The notes under the pieces: generated by a model | What the model saw: only the letters and a program-made list of their open reading frames with translations | What the model was told of the DNA's origin: nothing | The model's database searches: none | Assembly: GCA_001604185.1 (NCBI GenBank) | Contig: LVAV01000032.1 | Location: 62,001 to 126,000 of the forward strand | Length of the DNA stretch: 64,000 nt | Direction of reading: 5' to 3' | DNA from: Clostridiales bacterium Firm_16 | GTDB lineage: Bacteria > Bacillota > Clostridia > Saccharofermentanales > Saccharofermentanaceae | In this document: positions 52,652 to 61,139 of the stretch, piece by piece | Numbering within the stretch: position 1 is the stretch's first letter | Layout: every line of letters starts with the position of its first letter | Program-made: the position numbers and the translations under genes

Positions 52652-54289
52652 TTACTTGTCTTCAGTGACAGACTTGTCGACGCCCTTCTTATCCAGTTTC
52701 GGAGAAATCACGTCTTCCGGCATATCTGCAAAAGCTCTGTCGACCACTTTCTTATCCAACTTCGGAGAGATCCAAGAAACGATCGGTACGATGATGATAC
52801 CGAAAAGCATGGCGAAAGCACCTGCATTGATCGGGGAAGCCAGATTGATCGGGAGTCCTGTCGGGAACTTGAAGCTGTGTCCGAAAAGAGCACCGTTGCT
52901 GAGGATCAGGTGAGATACCGTGATACCAACACCACTGAGGAAAGATACCCACACGGCAGCCTTTGTGACACCCTTCCAGAACAGACCGTAAAGGAACGGA
53001 GCCAGGAAAGAACCGGCCATAGCACCCCAGGAGATGGACATCAGCTTGGTAATGTACATATCGTTGGAACGGTAAGAGTAGATAGCCAGTAGCATGGAAA
53101 CCAGTACGAAGAATGCTAGGAGAAGGCGGATAAAGCTTACCTTCTTCTTCTCATCCATATTCTTGATCACATTGTCAGCCAGCACGTCCAGTGTAATGGT
53201 GGAGCTGGATGTCAGTACCAGAGAAGTAAGTGTGGACATGGAAGCGGAAAGAACCAGTACGACCAGGATCGCAACAAGGATCTTCGGAACAGCCTGATCC
53301 AGCATATAAGGTACGATCTTATCAAGATTCAAGCTTCCGGAAGCAGTAGCCAGATCTTCTGCTTTTACGAAGATACGGCCGAAACCACCCATGAAGTAAG
53401 AACCACCTGCAATGATCACGGCGAAGACCGTAGAAACGATCGTTGCAGTATGTACGGACTTGTCGTCCTTGATGGAATAGAACTTCTGTACCATCTGCGG
53501 CAGTCCCCAAGTACCCAGCGAGGTCAGGATAACTACACCCAGGAGATTCAGTGGTTCTGGTCCGAAGAGAGAGGCAAATACGCCGTTAAAAGAAGAACCG
53601 CTGGCCTGTACCTGGGAGAGTTTCTCCATAGAAGGCATCAGACCACCGTTGTAGTTCAGGACACAGAGGATCGTCATGGTGATACCTACGATCATGATGA
53701 TGCCCTGGATAAAGTCATTGATTGCTGTGGACATATATCCACCGAGAATAACGTATGTTGCAGCAAGAAGGCTCATTACGATGATGCAGATCTCGTAACC
53801 GTTAGAGATACGGTCCAGACGGAGCGCAGAGGTAAAAAGGTACGAAAGACCATTGAATACCGATGCGGAATACGGGATCATGAAAATGAAGATAATGATC
53901 GCGGCTGCAATACGAAGTGCCTTGGAATTATATCTTTTTCCGAAAAAGTCAGGCATGGTGTTGGTATTCAATGTCTTCGTCATGATACGGCATCTTTTAC
54001 CAAGAACGACCCAGGCTGCAAGGCTTCCGATGAACGCATTGCCCAGACCGATCCAGAGCGCAGAAACACCGAAGTCCCAACCGAACTTACCTGCATAACC
54101 AATGAAGATAACTGCGGAGAAATAAGTGGCACCGAAAGAAAAAGCGGTAAGCCACGGTCCTACCTGTCTACCTCCAAGTACAAAAGAAGAAACATCTTTG
54201 GTGTTTTTTCTAGAGTACAACCCTACTGAAATAATCATTGCGAAGAACACGACAATGACTACTCCGTACAACAAATCGAGAGTATCCAT
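52652..54289 (-). CDS. Sodium:solute symporter family transporter
   Basis: A 545-residue SSS-family permease with about 13 transmembrane helices. Family features include the N-terminal FFLGGR-like turn SSFVLGGRQVGPW near 33-45, FGATYFSAVIFIG near 52-64 and the conserved SASMSTLTSLVL segment near 345-356. The substrate (amino acid, pantothenate or other carboxylate) cannot be decided. The cytoplasmic tail carries a duplicated unit, ISPKLDKK at both 507-514 and 528-535. It is upstream of iorA, which suggests uptake of an aromatic or other amino-acid-related acid. AAGGA lies 9 nt before the ATG. Confidence 0.85.
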   Translation of the reverse strand: MDTLDLLYGVVIVVFFAMIISVGLYSRKNTKDVSSFVLGGRQVGPWLTAFSFGATYFSAVIFIGYAGKFGWDFGVSALWIGLGNAFIGSLAAWVVLGKRCRIMTKTLNTNTMPDFFGKRYNSKALRIAAAIIIFIFMIPYSASVFNGLSYLFTSALRLDRISNGYEICIIVMSLLAATYVILGGYMSTAINDFIQGIIMIVGITMTILCVLNYNGGLMPSMEKLSQVQASGSSFNGVFASLFGPEPLNLLGVVILTSLGTWGLPQMVQKFYSIKDDKSVHTATIVSTVFAVIIAGGSYFMGGFGRIFVKAEDLATASGSLNLDKIVPYMLDQAVPKILVAILVVLVLSASMSTLTSLVLTSSSTITLDVLADNVIKNMDEKKKVSFIRLLLAFFVLVSMLLAIYSYRSNDMYITKLMSISWGAMAGSFLAPFLYGLFWKGVTKAAVWVSFLSGVGITVSHLILSNGALFGHSFKFPTGLPINLASPINAGAFAMLFGIIIVPIVSWISPKLDKKVVDRAFADMPEDVISPKLDKKGVDKSVTEDK

Positions 54290-54305
54290 ATACTACCATC
54301 CTTCT

Positions 54306-54327
54306 GCTGCCCATAGTTTTCGGCAGC
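54306..54327 (-). other. Leader hairpin before the symporter RBS
   Basis: GCTGCC pairs with GGCAGC around a 10-nt loop, ending just before the AAGGA ribosome binding site of the symporter gene. It lies in a leader of about 75 nt. It could hide or expose the RBS, but no known riboswitch was recognised. Confidence 0.35.
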
Positions 54328-54373
54328 CCTACAATTGAATTTGCCCGTAAAAAGGCATAAAAACTACATTCCC

Positions 54374-54401
54374 ATGATATCAGAGAAAAGAAAAGATGCA
54401 A
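54374..54401 (-). promoter_or_regulatory. Symporter promoter
   Basis: On the minus strand TTGCAT, a 16-nt spacer and TATCAT lie about 85 nt before the symporter ATG. Confidence 0.5.
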
Positions 54402-54450
54402 GCGTTTTTGCCGAAATTTTCAGGTATTTTCCCAGAATGGAGTTTTTGTC

Positions 54451-55239
54451 TCACATGGATCCCAGATCGATCGTTTCACCGGTTGCCAGATAATGCATCT
54501 TCGCCCCCACTTCATCCTTCAGGAAACGGAACTGTTCCTGCCCGGTACAATGACACGTATAGAAATCCGCACAGGAATTTCGGATCGTATCAGCGGCTTC
54601 AAGCAGCAGCTCCTCATCCCACATGACATCGTAATTCATGAAATGAAAACCTCCGACGAAACTGTTAAATCGGAACGCGTGAATGAGATTGATCAGACCT
54701 TTATGTGTGCAACCGCTGATAAGATAGGTCGAATACCCCTCATGGATCAGAAGATACATTTCATGCTCGTACTGCTCTTTCTCCATATACTTTCCGCGAC
54801 GCACCTTATGCCCGTTCGTCTCGATGGGCCGCTTAAGAGAACGCAACGTAACGAATGACAGTTCACTGTCGATCCTGGTATCTTCCCTGACCTTGATAAA
54901 ACGCGGGTGTCCGTCCAGAGTGCTGTCCACACCGATATACTCGTTTCTTCCGTTATAATGTGGTTCAAAGACCAGTTCATGCATATAGATGTTGGCGTGC
55001 TTATTGATATCAAGAAAGCTCTCCAGACCTCCACTATGGTCATAATGCCCATGAGACAGGAATGCAATGTCGACTTCATGCAGATCCACACCGAGTTTCT
55101 CGGCATTGACAGCAAAAAGATCACTGCAACCGAAATCGAAAAGAATCTTATGACGTGCTGTTTCAATGAACAGACTCAACCCATGTTCAGCCTTCAAATC
55201 GCAGTTGGATGTATTTTCAACTAATGCCGTAACTTTCAC
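54451..55239 (-). CDS. MBL-fold metallohydrolase (COG1237-like)
   Basis: A 262-residue metallo-beta-lactamase-fold protein. The metal motif is SHGHYDHSGG near residues 62-71; SGCTHKG near 177 and the C-terminal CHCTGQEQF near 233 are typical of the group that includes dihydropterin aminobenzene phosphate synthases. The start is a GTG at 55239 with GAGGG 8 nt upstream; a longer open frame to 55413 would overlap the neighbouring lipoprotein. It follows that lipoprotein gene by 17 nt. The substrate is unknown. Confidence 0.83.
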   Translation of the reverse strand: MKVTALVENTSNCDLKAEHGLSLFIETARHKILFDFGCSDLFAVNAEKLGVDLHEVDIAFLSHGHYDHSGGLESFLDINKHANIYMHELVFEPHYNGRNEYIGVDSTLDGHPRFIKVREDTRIDSELSFVTLRSLKRPIETNGHKVRRGKYMEKEQYEHEMYLLIHEGYSTYLISGCTHKGLINLIHAFRFNSFVGGFHFMNYDVMWDEELLLEAADTIRNSCADFYTCHCTGQEQFRFLKDEVGAKMHYLATGETIDLGSM

Positions 55240-55256
55240 AAGGTTTACCCTCTTAC

Positions 55257-56267
55257 TTAAATAATTGCAAGTGCCTGCATGAATCGGAGGGATCGACCAA
55301 AATCTTGTTCTTCCATTCCGCTTCTGAAATGAAGCTCTAAGATAATAATACGTGCACGTCTCCAGTAGATCAATGTCATTTCCGAATCCGTACTTGTCCG
55401 ATAATAGCCCCAATCACTTGAAGCATAATATTCTGAAGGGTTCGTCGACGCAACTGTATTGGCTTTGAAATATCCCCATGCTGCCGGCTGCGAATTACAG
55501 AGGATATGCGTATACTCAGAGATCCCATCTGCAGAAGTGGCCTTTGTGACTTTCACGACAGAGTCCGAGTCATAACCGTTTTTCTTTAATTCTGAACCTT
55601 CCAAGGTGGTTAAGTTATCTACCGATTTGTCACCTGCCTCTGCTAAAGCAATGAAGAAAGCAGCATCGGAAAGATCTACTTTGTTATAGATCGCACCTTC
55701 ATCTTTCGAATCAACAACGATCTGCTCAATCTTTCTCCCTTCCTTCAAGACATCGAACATCGGAGTGTAGATTTCAGACACTATATCACGAATATTTTCC
55801 AAGACCCAGTATCCGCTTACGACCCAGAAAGTGATGGAAACCTCTGTCACAACGTAGGACGATGCAGACTGTTTTTCGATAGCCTCCCGGAAATAATCCA
55901 GATCTCCTAGCTGTGGTGCGTTTCTGTATGCACTTGTATAGTCCGGAATAGAAAAGAAACAATCACAGGTCACCTTACCGTTGATCTGCTGGATATTGTC
56001 CGTATAGATCTGACATGTAGTCTTCTCCATAACTTTATCAACGAACGGATCCTGCTTTAATTGCTGGAAAGTCGCTTCCAAGGTCTCATCCAGAGCACAG
56101 GCCGTACAGAGTTCTTCCCTGTCACGGTCAAGAAAGATCCTGACAAACTCATTGATATGCGTCTCGCACTCTTTCTTGTCATACACAACACCATTGCATC
56201 CGGTTAAGGAGCAAAGGAATGACAGGATCAATATCCATGCTATATATTTACTCTTTCTCATTCTCAC
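55257..56267 (-). CDS. Lipoprotein, paralogue 2 of a tandem pair
   Basis: A 336-residue lipoprotein of unknown function. The signal peptide ends in the lipobox LTGC with Cys near residue 24. The N-terminal domain (about 30-160) has conserved spaced features shared with its upstream neighbour: ECETHINEF, a short FVDKVMEK helix, and CDCFFSIPDY, followed by a WVVSGYWVLEN segment. The NTF2-like or cystatin-like fold is likely. The C-terminal domain (about 195-335) with ELHFRSGMEEQDF also aligns with the neighbour. It is 19 nt from that gene. Confidence 0.75.
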   Translation of the reverse strand: MRMRKSKYIAWILILSFLCSLTGCNGVVYDKKECETHINEFVRIFLDRDREELCTACALDETLEATFQQLKQDPFVDKVMEKTTCQIYTDNIQQINGKVTCDCFFSIPDYTSAYRNAPQLGDLDYFREAIEKQSASSYVVTEVSITFWVVSGYWVLENIRDIVSEIYTPMFDVLKEGRKIEQIVVDSKDEGAIYNKVDLSDAAFFIALAEAGDKSVDNLTTLEGSELKKNGYDSDSVVKVTKATSADGISEYTHILCNSQPAAWGYFKANTVASTNPSEYYASSDWGYYRTSTDSEMTLIYWRRARIIILELHFRSGMEEQDFGRSLRFMQALAII

Positions 56268-56286
56268 TATTATTCTCCATATCTGT

Positions 56287-57285
56287 TTAAGCTTTGATCA
56301 CACCAAGCGCGGAGAAAAACTTGCGCAATGCGACAGAAGTCTCCTCTTCATTCTTGCAGTTAACGTCGATAAGTACATTTCTGTACCAGACACAATACTC
56401 TACGCCGCCATCATCGAACTTAACATAGAAATATCCCCAATCATTTTCTTTCAACGTCTTCTTATCAGTCAACGAAGAATAGAATGCAAGAAGATCCTCA
56501 AAGGCTTTCCGTCCGTCAGGATCGGAATTATATGTGAAGCATTGGTACATCACACTCTGATCCTTGTTGAAGGAGTATCCGGTAAGATTGCTGTCAGCAT
56601 TACTTCCAGTGTGTTCCAAATCTGTATAGTTGTTATCCGATCCGTCGCCTGCGTGCTTTAACGCGTCCTTGAAAAGATCAATACTGAACAATTTATCCGG
56701 TCTTCGAAATTCCAGTTCCCCTTGAGCCAGTCCGTCAGACAAGTTATCGGTGTCATACTGCTTGGATTCCACTTCACCCAGGATAGCATACATCTTGACG
56801 TATATATCCGGATAGACCTGGTCTGCATTGATCACCGTCCAATATCCATCCTCAATCTCAAAACGGAAAAGATATGTATACGTCTTATATTTCTCATCAG
56901 GAAGAGCATCAAGAAGAGCTCCGAAATTCTCCAGCGTACCGTCACAACTATAAAAGGCTTCTTCATAGTCCGGCACACGGATCGTACATTCACAGGAAGC
57001 ACGACGTGTTCTTTCGGATATGGAATCTGTATCGATCTTATAGGTAACATGCTTCATCGCTTCAGAGATGAATTCATCCTTCTCCATCTGTCGTACTGAA
57101 TAAATATATCCATCACTAAGATCTGTAAGTCTGCGAAGAGCTTTCGATTTACGTGCTATGACCGCGTCCAGGAATTCTTCCATATGAACCTGACATTCCG
57201 GCTTATCTTCTTCGCATCCGGCCAGAGAAAAAACGATCAGGAAAGAAAGACAAACAGCCATCACACGACGTAATACTCTATTCAT
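56287..57285 (-). CDS. Lipoprotein, paralogue 1 of a tandem pair
   Basis: A 332-residue lipoprotein. The lipobox is SLAGC with Cys near residue 24. The pattern of its N-terminal domain (ECQVHMEEF, FISEAMKH, CECTIRVPDY, EDGYWTVINAD) matches the next gene position by position, although overall identity looks low, so the two arose by duplication. The C-terminal domain ends with VDVNCKNEEET-like sequence and a FFSALGVIK end that matches RFMQALAII. The function is unknown. A TATAAT lies about 70 nt upstream of the ATG but lacks a good -35. Confidence 0.75.
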   Translation of the reverse strand: MNRVLRRVMAVCLSFLIVFSLAGCEEDKPECQVHMEEFLDAVIARKSKALRRLTDLSDGYIYSVRQMEKDEFISEAMKHVTYKIDTDSISERTRRASCECTIRVPDYEEAFYSCDGTLENFGALLDALPDEKYKTYTYLFRFEIEDGYWTVINADQVYPDIYVKMYAILGEVESKQYDTDNLSDGLAQGELEFRRPDKLFSIDLFKDALKHAGDGSDNNYTDLEHTGSNADSNLTGYSFNKDQSVMYQCFTYNSDPDGRKAFEDLLAFYSSLTDKKTLKENDWGYFYVKFDDGGVEYCVWYRNVLIDVNCKNEEETSVALRKFFSALGVIKA

Positions 57286-57310
57286 TCATTTCTCTCCTTC
57301 CTGCATAGAT

Positions 57311-57347
57311 ATGGTACGATCAGAAAGATTCATCCTCCCGGTACCAT
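57311..57347 (-). repeat. Inverted repeat in the lipoprotein leader
   Basis: ATGGTAC and GTACCAT, 23 nt apart, lie between the likely promoter and the RBS of the first lipoprotein gene. It may be a hairpin or operator; there is not enough to say more. Confidence 0.3.
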
Positions 57348-57389
57348 CTATTTTTCATTATACAAGAAATTGACTACATCGAACAGGAA

Positions 57390-57420
57390 TAAAAAAAGAG
57401 TTGTTCTTATCGAACAACTC
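57390..57420 (-). terminator. Terminator of the tRNA-Leu gene
   Basis: On the minus strand GAGTTGTTC pairs with GAACAACTC, followed by TTTTTTT, directly after the CCA end. Confidence 0.9.
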
Positions 57421-57421
57421 A

Positions 57422-57504
57422 TGGTGCGGCGAACGGGACTTGAACCCGTATGGTCGCCCACACGCCCCTCAAACGTGCGCGTCTGCCAATTCCGCCACCG
57501 CCGC
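57422..57504 (-). tRNA. tRNA-Leu (anticodon GAG)
   Basis: An 83-nt minus-strand tRNA. The acceptor GCGGCGG pairs with TCGCCGC, the D arm GGCGGAATTGGCAGACGC is that of leucine tRNAs, the anticodon arm CACGT-TTGAGGG-GCGTG gives anticodon GAG (reads CUC and CUU), and the T arm is GGGTTCAAGTCCC. A long variable arm is present, as expected for Leu. CCA is encoded. Confidence 0.96.
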
Positions 57505-57523
57505 ATGGCTTAAAGCATGAATC

Positions 57524-57552
57524 ATTATACAGATTGAATGTTTTGATGTCAA
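57524..57552 (-). promoter_or_regulatory. Consensus sigma-A promoter of tRNA-Leu
   Basis: On the minus strand a perfect TTGACA, 17-nt spacer and perfect TATAAT lie 20 nt before the tRNA 5' end. Confidence 0.85.
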
Positions 57553-57619
57553 TAGTGATTTACAGAAGCTTTTGAATAATCATTCGAAGCAAAACGAATC
57601 AGCTCTCTGATATACATGG

Positions 57620-57657
57620 AAATAAAAACTGGCCAGCAACCTAAGTTACTGGCCAGT
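57620..57657 (-). terminator. Terminator of the surface protein gene
   Basis: On the minus strand ACTGGCCAG pairs with CTGGCCAGT with further AAC/GTT pairs, followed by TTTTTATTT, starting about 18 nt past the stop. Confidence 0.9.
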
Positions 57658-57675
57658 GAAGATCTTACTTAAAGA

Positions 57676-60600
57676 TTACTCTTCTTCCTCAGACTTCTTC
57701 TTTCTAACTACTACTGTTACGGTAGAAACAGCAGCGATAGCGATGAATGCGATTCCGGCAACAGTATTCATTGTTCTGCTACCTGTATCACCAGTCTTCG
57801 GAATACGACGTGCACCAAGTACAGATGTCGGTACAGGAGTATCCGTCGGAGGTACCGGTGTAGGTGTCTCTGTTACGATCACCGGAGTCGGAGTCGGCGT
57901 GCTTGTCGGCGGAGCGATCGGCGGGATCGGTGTAGGTGTTACACTCGGCACCGGAGAAGGTGTCGGAGACGGCAACGGCGGTACAGTCGGAACCGGAGTA
58001 TTCGTCGGGCGAGGTGTCGGTGTGTTCGACGGCGTAGGTGTTGCTGTCGGAGTGACCGTAGGTGTCGCTGTCGGAACCGGTGTGTTCGTCGGCGTAGGCG
58101 TAGACGTTGGTGTAGGTGTCGGCGTCTCAGTCGGCGTAGGTGTCTCAGACGGTGTAGGTGTTACTGTCGGAGTAGCCGTAGGTGTGGCTGTCGGTGTCGG
58201 CGTGTTCGTCGGTGTAGGTGTCGCGAACGGAGTAGGTGTCGGCACGTCAGTCGGAGTCGGCTTCGGAGTAGGTGTCACTGTCGGAGTCGGTGTGTTAGTA
58301 GGTGTCGGCGTACTTGTTGGAGTAGCCGTAGGTGTCGCTGTCGGTGTAGGTGTATTTGTAGGTGTCGGCAGCAGAGCATCCTTCATAACAATGTAGTTAC
58401 CATCAGAGATGATCACATACTCAGCATCACCGGAAACCTCACCCTCTACGATGGAGAACTTAATATCAGTTGCAACATCGTAACCGGCAGGAGCTGCATT
58501 CTCAGACAGTGTGTAGAATCCATCCGGCAGGTTTCTGATCACAGTCGATGTAGAACCGGAATAGAAACTTACGCCATTGCCTTCGTACTCATCATTTGCA
58601 TAAGCATTGTCACCATACAGAACATTCGATTCAGGGATGACGATAGGATTCTCATCTGCATCAATACCTTCGAGTGTCAACAGTGCACCTTCGAGTTCCT
58701 CGGAACCGTCGATATTGGTCTTGCTGATAATTACATCTGCAGATACCGGAGTCGGCGTGTTGGTCGGCGTAGGTGTATTTGTATTTGTAGGTGTAGGTGT
58801 CTCTGTCGGAGTCGGTGTAGGTGTCTCCGTCGGAGTAGGTGTATTGGTCGGTGTAGGTGTCGGCGTTTCCGTCGGCGTAGGTGTGTTTGTCGGTGTAGGT
58901 GTAGGTGTCTCTGTCGGTGTAGGTGTCGGCAGGAGAGCATCCTTCATGATGATATGAGCAGGTGTCTTGCCTTCAGCCTTCAATACATATTCAGCATCAC
59001 CGGAAACAGAACCATTCTCGATAACGAAGATAATATCTGTTGTCAAATCATATCCGAGAGGAGCAATGTTCTCAGACAGTGTGTACTTACCATCCGGAAG
59101 ATCTACGAAGAGAGTCTCAGTAGAACCGGACTTGAAGCGAACACCCTTGCCCTGGTATTCCTTATCGATATCAGCGTTTTCACCAAGAACAATAGCATTC
59201 TTGTCGATCACGATGTCTCTGCCAACTCGATCAACACCGGTAAATGTCATGACAGCGCCTTCCAATTCCTCGGAACCGTCAATATTCATCTTACTGATTG
59301 CTACCGTCGTCTTATAAGGAGTCGGGGTAGGAGTATTGGTCGGTGTAGGTGTATTTGTAGGTGTCGGTGTATTCGTCGGCGTCGGAGTGTTAGTCGGAGT
59401 CGGCGTAGGTGTATTGGTCGGTGTAGGTGTGTTTGTAGGTGTAGGTGTATTCGTCGGCGTCGGAGTATTAGTCGGAGTCGGCGTAGGTGTGTTTGTAGGT
59501 GTAGGTGTGTTTGTAGGTGTAGGTGTGTTCGTCGGCGTCGGAGTGTTAGTCGGAGTCGGCGTAGGTGTATTTGTAGGTGTAGGTGTATTCGTCGGTGTCG
59601 GCGTATTGGTCGGCGTAGGTGTAGCCGAAGGAGTAGCCGATGGTGTCACCGTCGGAGTAGGTGTATTTGTAGGTGTAGGTGTGTTTGTAGGTGTCGGCGT
59701 CGCTGTAGGCGTATTCGTCGGCGTAGGTGTGTTCGACGGAGTAGGTGTAGCTGTAGGCGTATTCGTCGGTGTAGGTGTGTTCGACGGAGTAGGCGTAGCT
59801 GTAGGTGTATTCGTCGGTGTAGGTGTATTTGTAGGTGTAGGTGTATTAGTAGGTGTAGGTGTGTTTGTCGGAGTAGGTGTCGGTGTGTTTGTAGGTGTAG
59901 GTGTAGCCGGCTTGGTCGGAGTCGGTGTCGGTGTCGGAACTTTTACGCGGTTCGGAACAGAATGAAACTCAGAAGTACCGAAATAAGACGAGCAAATGAT
60001 CGGACCATTGGAGTTACCACCCAGCTTGGACACGTGAGCCTTCGGAGCAAGGAGTCCACCATGCAGAGCAAAGTGATCCTGGATCTTCACCTCAGTTGCA
60101 TCTGCTGCAACCCAGAGAACTCTTCTGTCACGATAGTCGGAAGAATCATCCGGTACAGAGTAGCTGCTGAAAGAACCATAACGAAGCTGCGGGAAAGACT
60201 TTGTAGCAGCGTTGCTCATGATAACAGCAACGTCTACGCCTTCCGGTACGTAGAGAACGTCAACCTTGGAGTCGAGCTTAACGATGATAACATCATTATT
60301 GCTATCGAATCCATTCGGAGCAGAAACTTCCATCTCTACCCATCCGCTTCCCTTTGTCTTAGTGACTGCATTCGCCTGGGCATTCTTCAAGGAATTCGCT
60401 TTATTGATCATGGATTCCTTCTTACCGGAGAAATCAATGTTCACTCCCTCAACAACACCGTAGTTATTGCTTGAGAAGCTGTAAGAATTACCATGAATGT
60501 TGCTCATAGAAGAAACATTCAAGTTACCGCTGAGGGTGTAAAGGTTGTTAAAATTCAATTCGCCCTTAACAACGAGTGATGCAAGGCCAACTGCGCCTGC

Positions 60601-60918
60601 AGAACTCTCGCCGCCCGCGAAAGAGAAATTTGTGAACTTAGCATTTCCGCCAACTGCGATCGGGCCCAAAGAGTGCTGACCTTCACCATCGCCTGTCTGG
60701 AAATCACCAAATGTAAACAGCGCATAGTTCATCGGGTTTGATGCACTCAAACCAGAACTAGACTCATAATACAGATGATTTGTTGCGATACTTGATGGGA
60801 GAGCTGCGATACCCTGTGTCCCGAGGAATGCTAAAACTAAAGTACTCGATAATGTCTTTGCCCAACGACCAAATCTACTCCGGCCTTGAGCTCCATGTTG
60901 TGTCTTAACTTCTGTCAT
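57676..60918 (-). CDS. Sortase-anchored surface protein: choice-of-anchor A, SpaA and Thr-Pro repeats
   Basis: A 1,080-residue secreted protein. It has an N-terminal signal (hydrophobic stretch near 22-42), a choice-of-anchor A domain (about 48-315, starting [18 protein letters not shown]), a Thr-Pro-Asn linker (about 325-530), SpaA/prealbumin-like domain 1 (about 535-660), a second linker (about 663-725), SpaA domain 2 (about 726-845), a third linker (about 848-1023) and a wall sorting signal IPKTGD with a hydrophobic helix and KKKSEEEE tail. SpaA domains have the candidate isopeptide Lys in ISK(M/T)[11 protein letters not shown] and the Glu in LSEN(I/A)AP. IPKTG suggests sortase attachment. 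No sortase gene is in the window. GGAGG is 7 nt before the ATG. Confidence 0.88.
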   Translation of the reverse strand: MTEVKTQHGAQGRSRFGRWAKTLSSTLVLAFLGTQGIAALPSSIATNHLYYESSSGLSASNPMNYALFTFGDFQTGDGEGQHSLGPIAVGGNAKFTNFSFAGGESSAGAVGLASLVVKGELNFNNLYTLSGNLNVSSMSNIHGNSYSFSSNNYGVVEGVNIDFSGKKESMINKANSLKNAQANAVTKTKGSGWVEMEVSAPNGFDSNNDVIIVKLDSKVDVLYVPEGVDVAVIMSNAATKSFPQLRYGSFSSYSVPDDSSDYRDRRVLWVAADATEVKIQDHFALHGGLLAPKAHVSKLGGNSNGPIICSSYFGTSEFHSVPNRVKVPTPTPTPTKPATPTPTNTPTPTPTNTPTPTNTPTPTNTPTPTNTPTATPTPSNTPTPTNTPTATPTPSNTPTPTNTPTATPTPTNTPTPTNTPTPTVTPSATPSATPTPTNTPTPTNTPTPTNTPTPTPTNTPTPTNTPTPTNTPTPTNTPTPTPTNTPTPTNTPTPTNTPTPTNTPTPTPTNTPTPTNTPTPTNTPTPTNTPTPTPYKTTVAISKMNIDGSEELEGAVMTFTGVDRVGRDIVIDKNAIVLGENADIDKEYQGKGVRFKSGSTETLFVDLPDGKYTLSENIAPLGYDLTTDIIFVIENGSVSGDAEYVLKAEGKTPAHIIMKDALLPTPTPTETPTPTPTNTPTPTETPTPTPTNTPTPTETPTPTPTETPTPTNTNTPTPTNTPTPVSADVIISKTNIDGSEELEGALLTLEGIDADENPIVIPESNVLYGDNAYANDEYEGNGVSFYSGSTSTVIRNLPDGFYTLSENAAPAGYDVATDIKFSIVEGEVSGDAEYVIISDGNYIVMKDALLPTPTNTPTPTATPTATPTSTPTPTNTPTPTVTPTPKPTPTDVPTPTPFATPTPTNTPTPTATPTATPTVTPTPSETPTPTETPTPTPTSTPTPTNTPVPTATPTVTPTATPTPSNTPTPRPTNTPVPTVPPLPSPTPSPVPSVTPTPIPPIAPPTSTPTPTPVIVTETPTPVPPTDTPVPTSVLGARRIPKTGDTGSRTMNTVAGIAFIAIAAVSTVTVVVRKKKSEEEE
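57850..58375 (-). repeat. Thr-Pro-Asn coding repeat block 3
   Basis: Tandem 6-18 nt DNA units encode TPTPTNTP-like peptides with mixed codons, punctuated by TPTATPT and TPSNTPT variants. It forms the spacer before the wall anchor. Confidence 0.75.
58745..58930 (-). repeat. Thr-Pro-Glu/Asn coding repeat block 2
   Basis: A shorter tandem block, about 60 residues, of [12 protein letters not shown]-type units between the two SpaA domains. Glu-bearing units alternate with Asn-bearing ones. Confidence 0.75.
59330..59945 (-). repeat. Thr-Pro-Asn coding repeat block 1
   Basis: The longest block, about 205 residues, of TPTNTP units. Higher-order units of roughly 48-60 nt recur, indicating expansion by duplication. 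It follows the choice-of-anchor A domain. Confidence 0.8.
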
Positions 60919-60947
60919 TTACAACCCTCCGTTACATATTAAATAGG

Positions 60948-60953
60948 ATTATA
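60948..60953 (-). promoter_or_regulatory. Candidate -10 of the surface protein gene
   Basis: TATAAT on the minus strand, about 30 nt before the ATG. The -35 is poor (GGTTAA at 17 nt). The rest of the 221-nt gap holds only this and the terminator of the zinc-ribbon gene. Confidence 0.4.
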
Positions 60954-61062
60954 CCTATTCCCACTGTTACTTAACCGATTTCATTGTACAAATTTTGTTA
61001 TATTAATGCAATATATAAACCTTGTGCAAATTGAACAAAAATTTCACAATTTAGACACATTT

Positions 61063-61100
61063 CAAAAGCAATAGGCTGTGCATTTTAACACAGCCTATTG
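61063..61100 (-). terminator. Terminator of the zinc-ribbon gene
   Basis: A perfect 12-bp stem CAATAGGCTGTG / CACAGCCTATTG with an 8-nt loop is followed on the minus strand by CTTTTG, 40 nt after the stop. Confidence 0.8.
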
Positions 61101-61139
61101 AAAAAAAGCAAAATAATGATATTTCTGTAGCAAGATATT

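Noticed and set aside
52641-52652. AGGCAATTGCCT palindrome at the end of the symporter gene
   Set aside because: A 12-bp palindrome without loop or T-tract, not a terminator; probably chance or a weak site.
55240-55413. Longer N-terminus for the MBL hydrolase
   Set aside because: It would run into the lipoprotein gene; the GTG at 55239 has a clean RBS.
57850-59945. Tandem repeats considered as a CRISPR array
   Set aside because: There are no unique spacers of constant length, and the units are codons of a single open frame.
57656-59965. Plus-strand frames rich in Val-Gly-Val-Gly opposite the surface protein
   Set aside because: They are the antisense reading of the Thr-Pro repeats; the real gene has signal peptide, known domains and a wall anchor.
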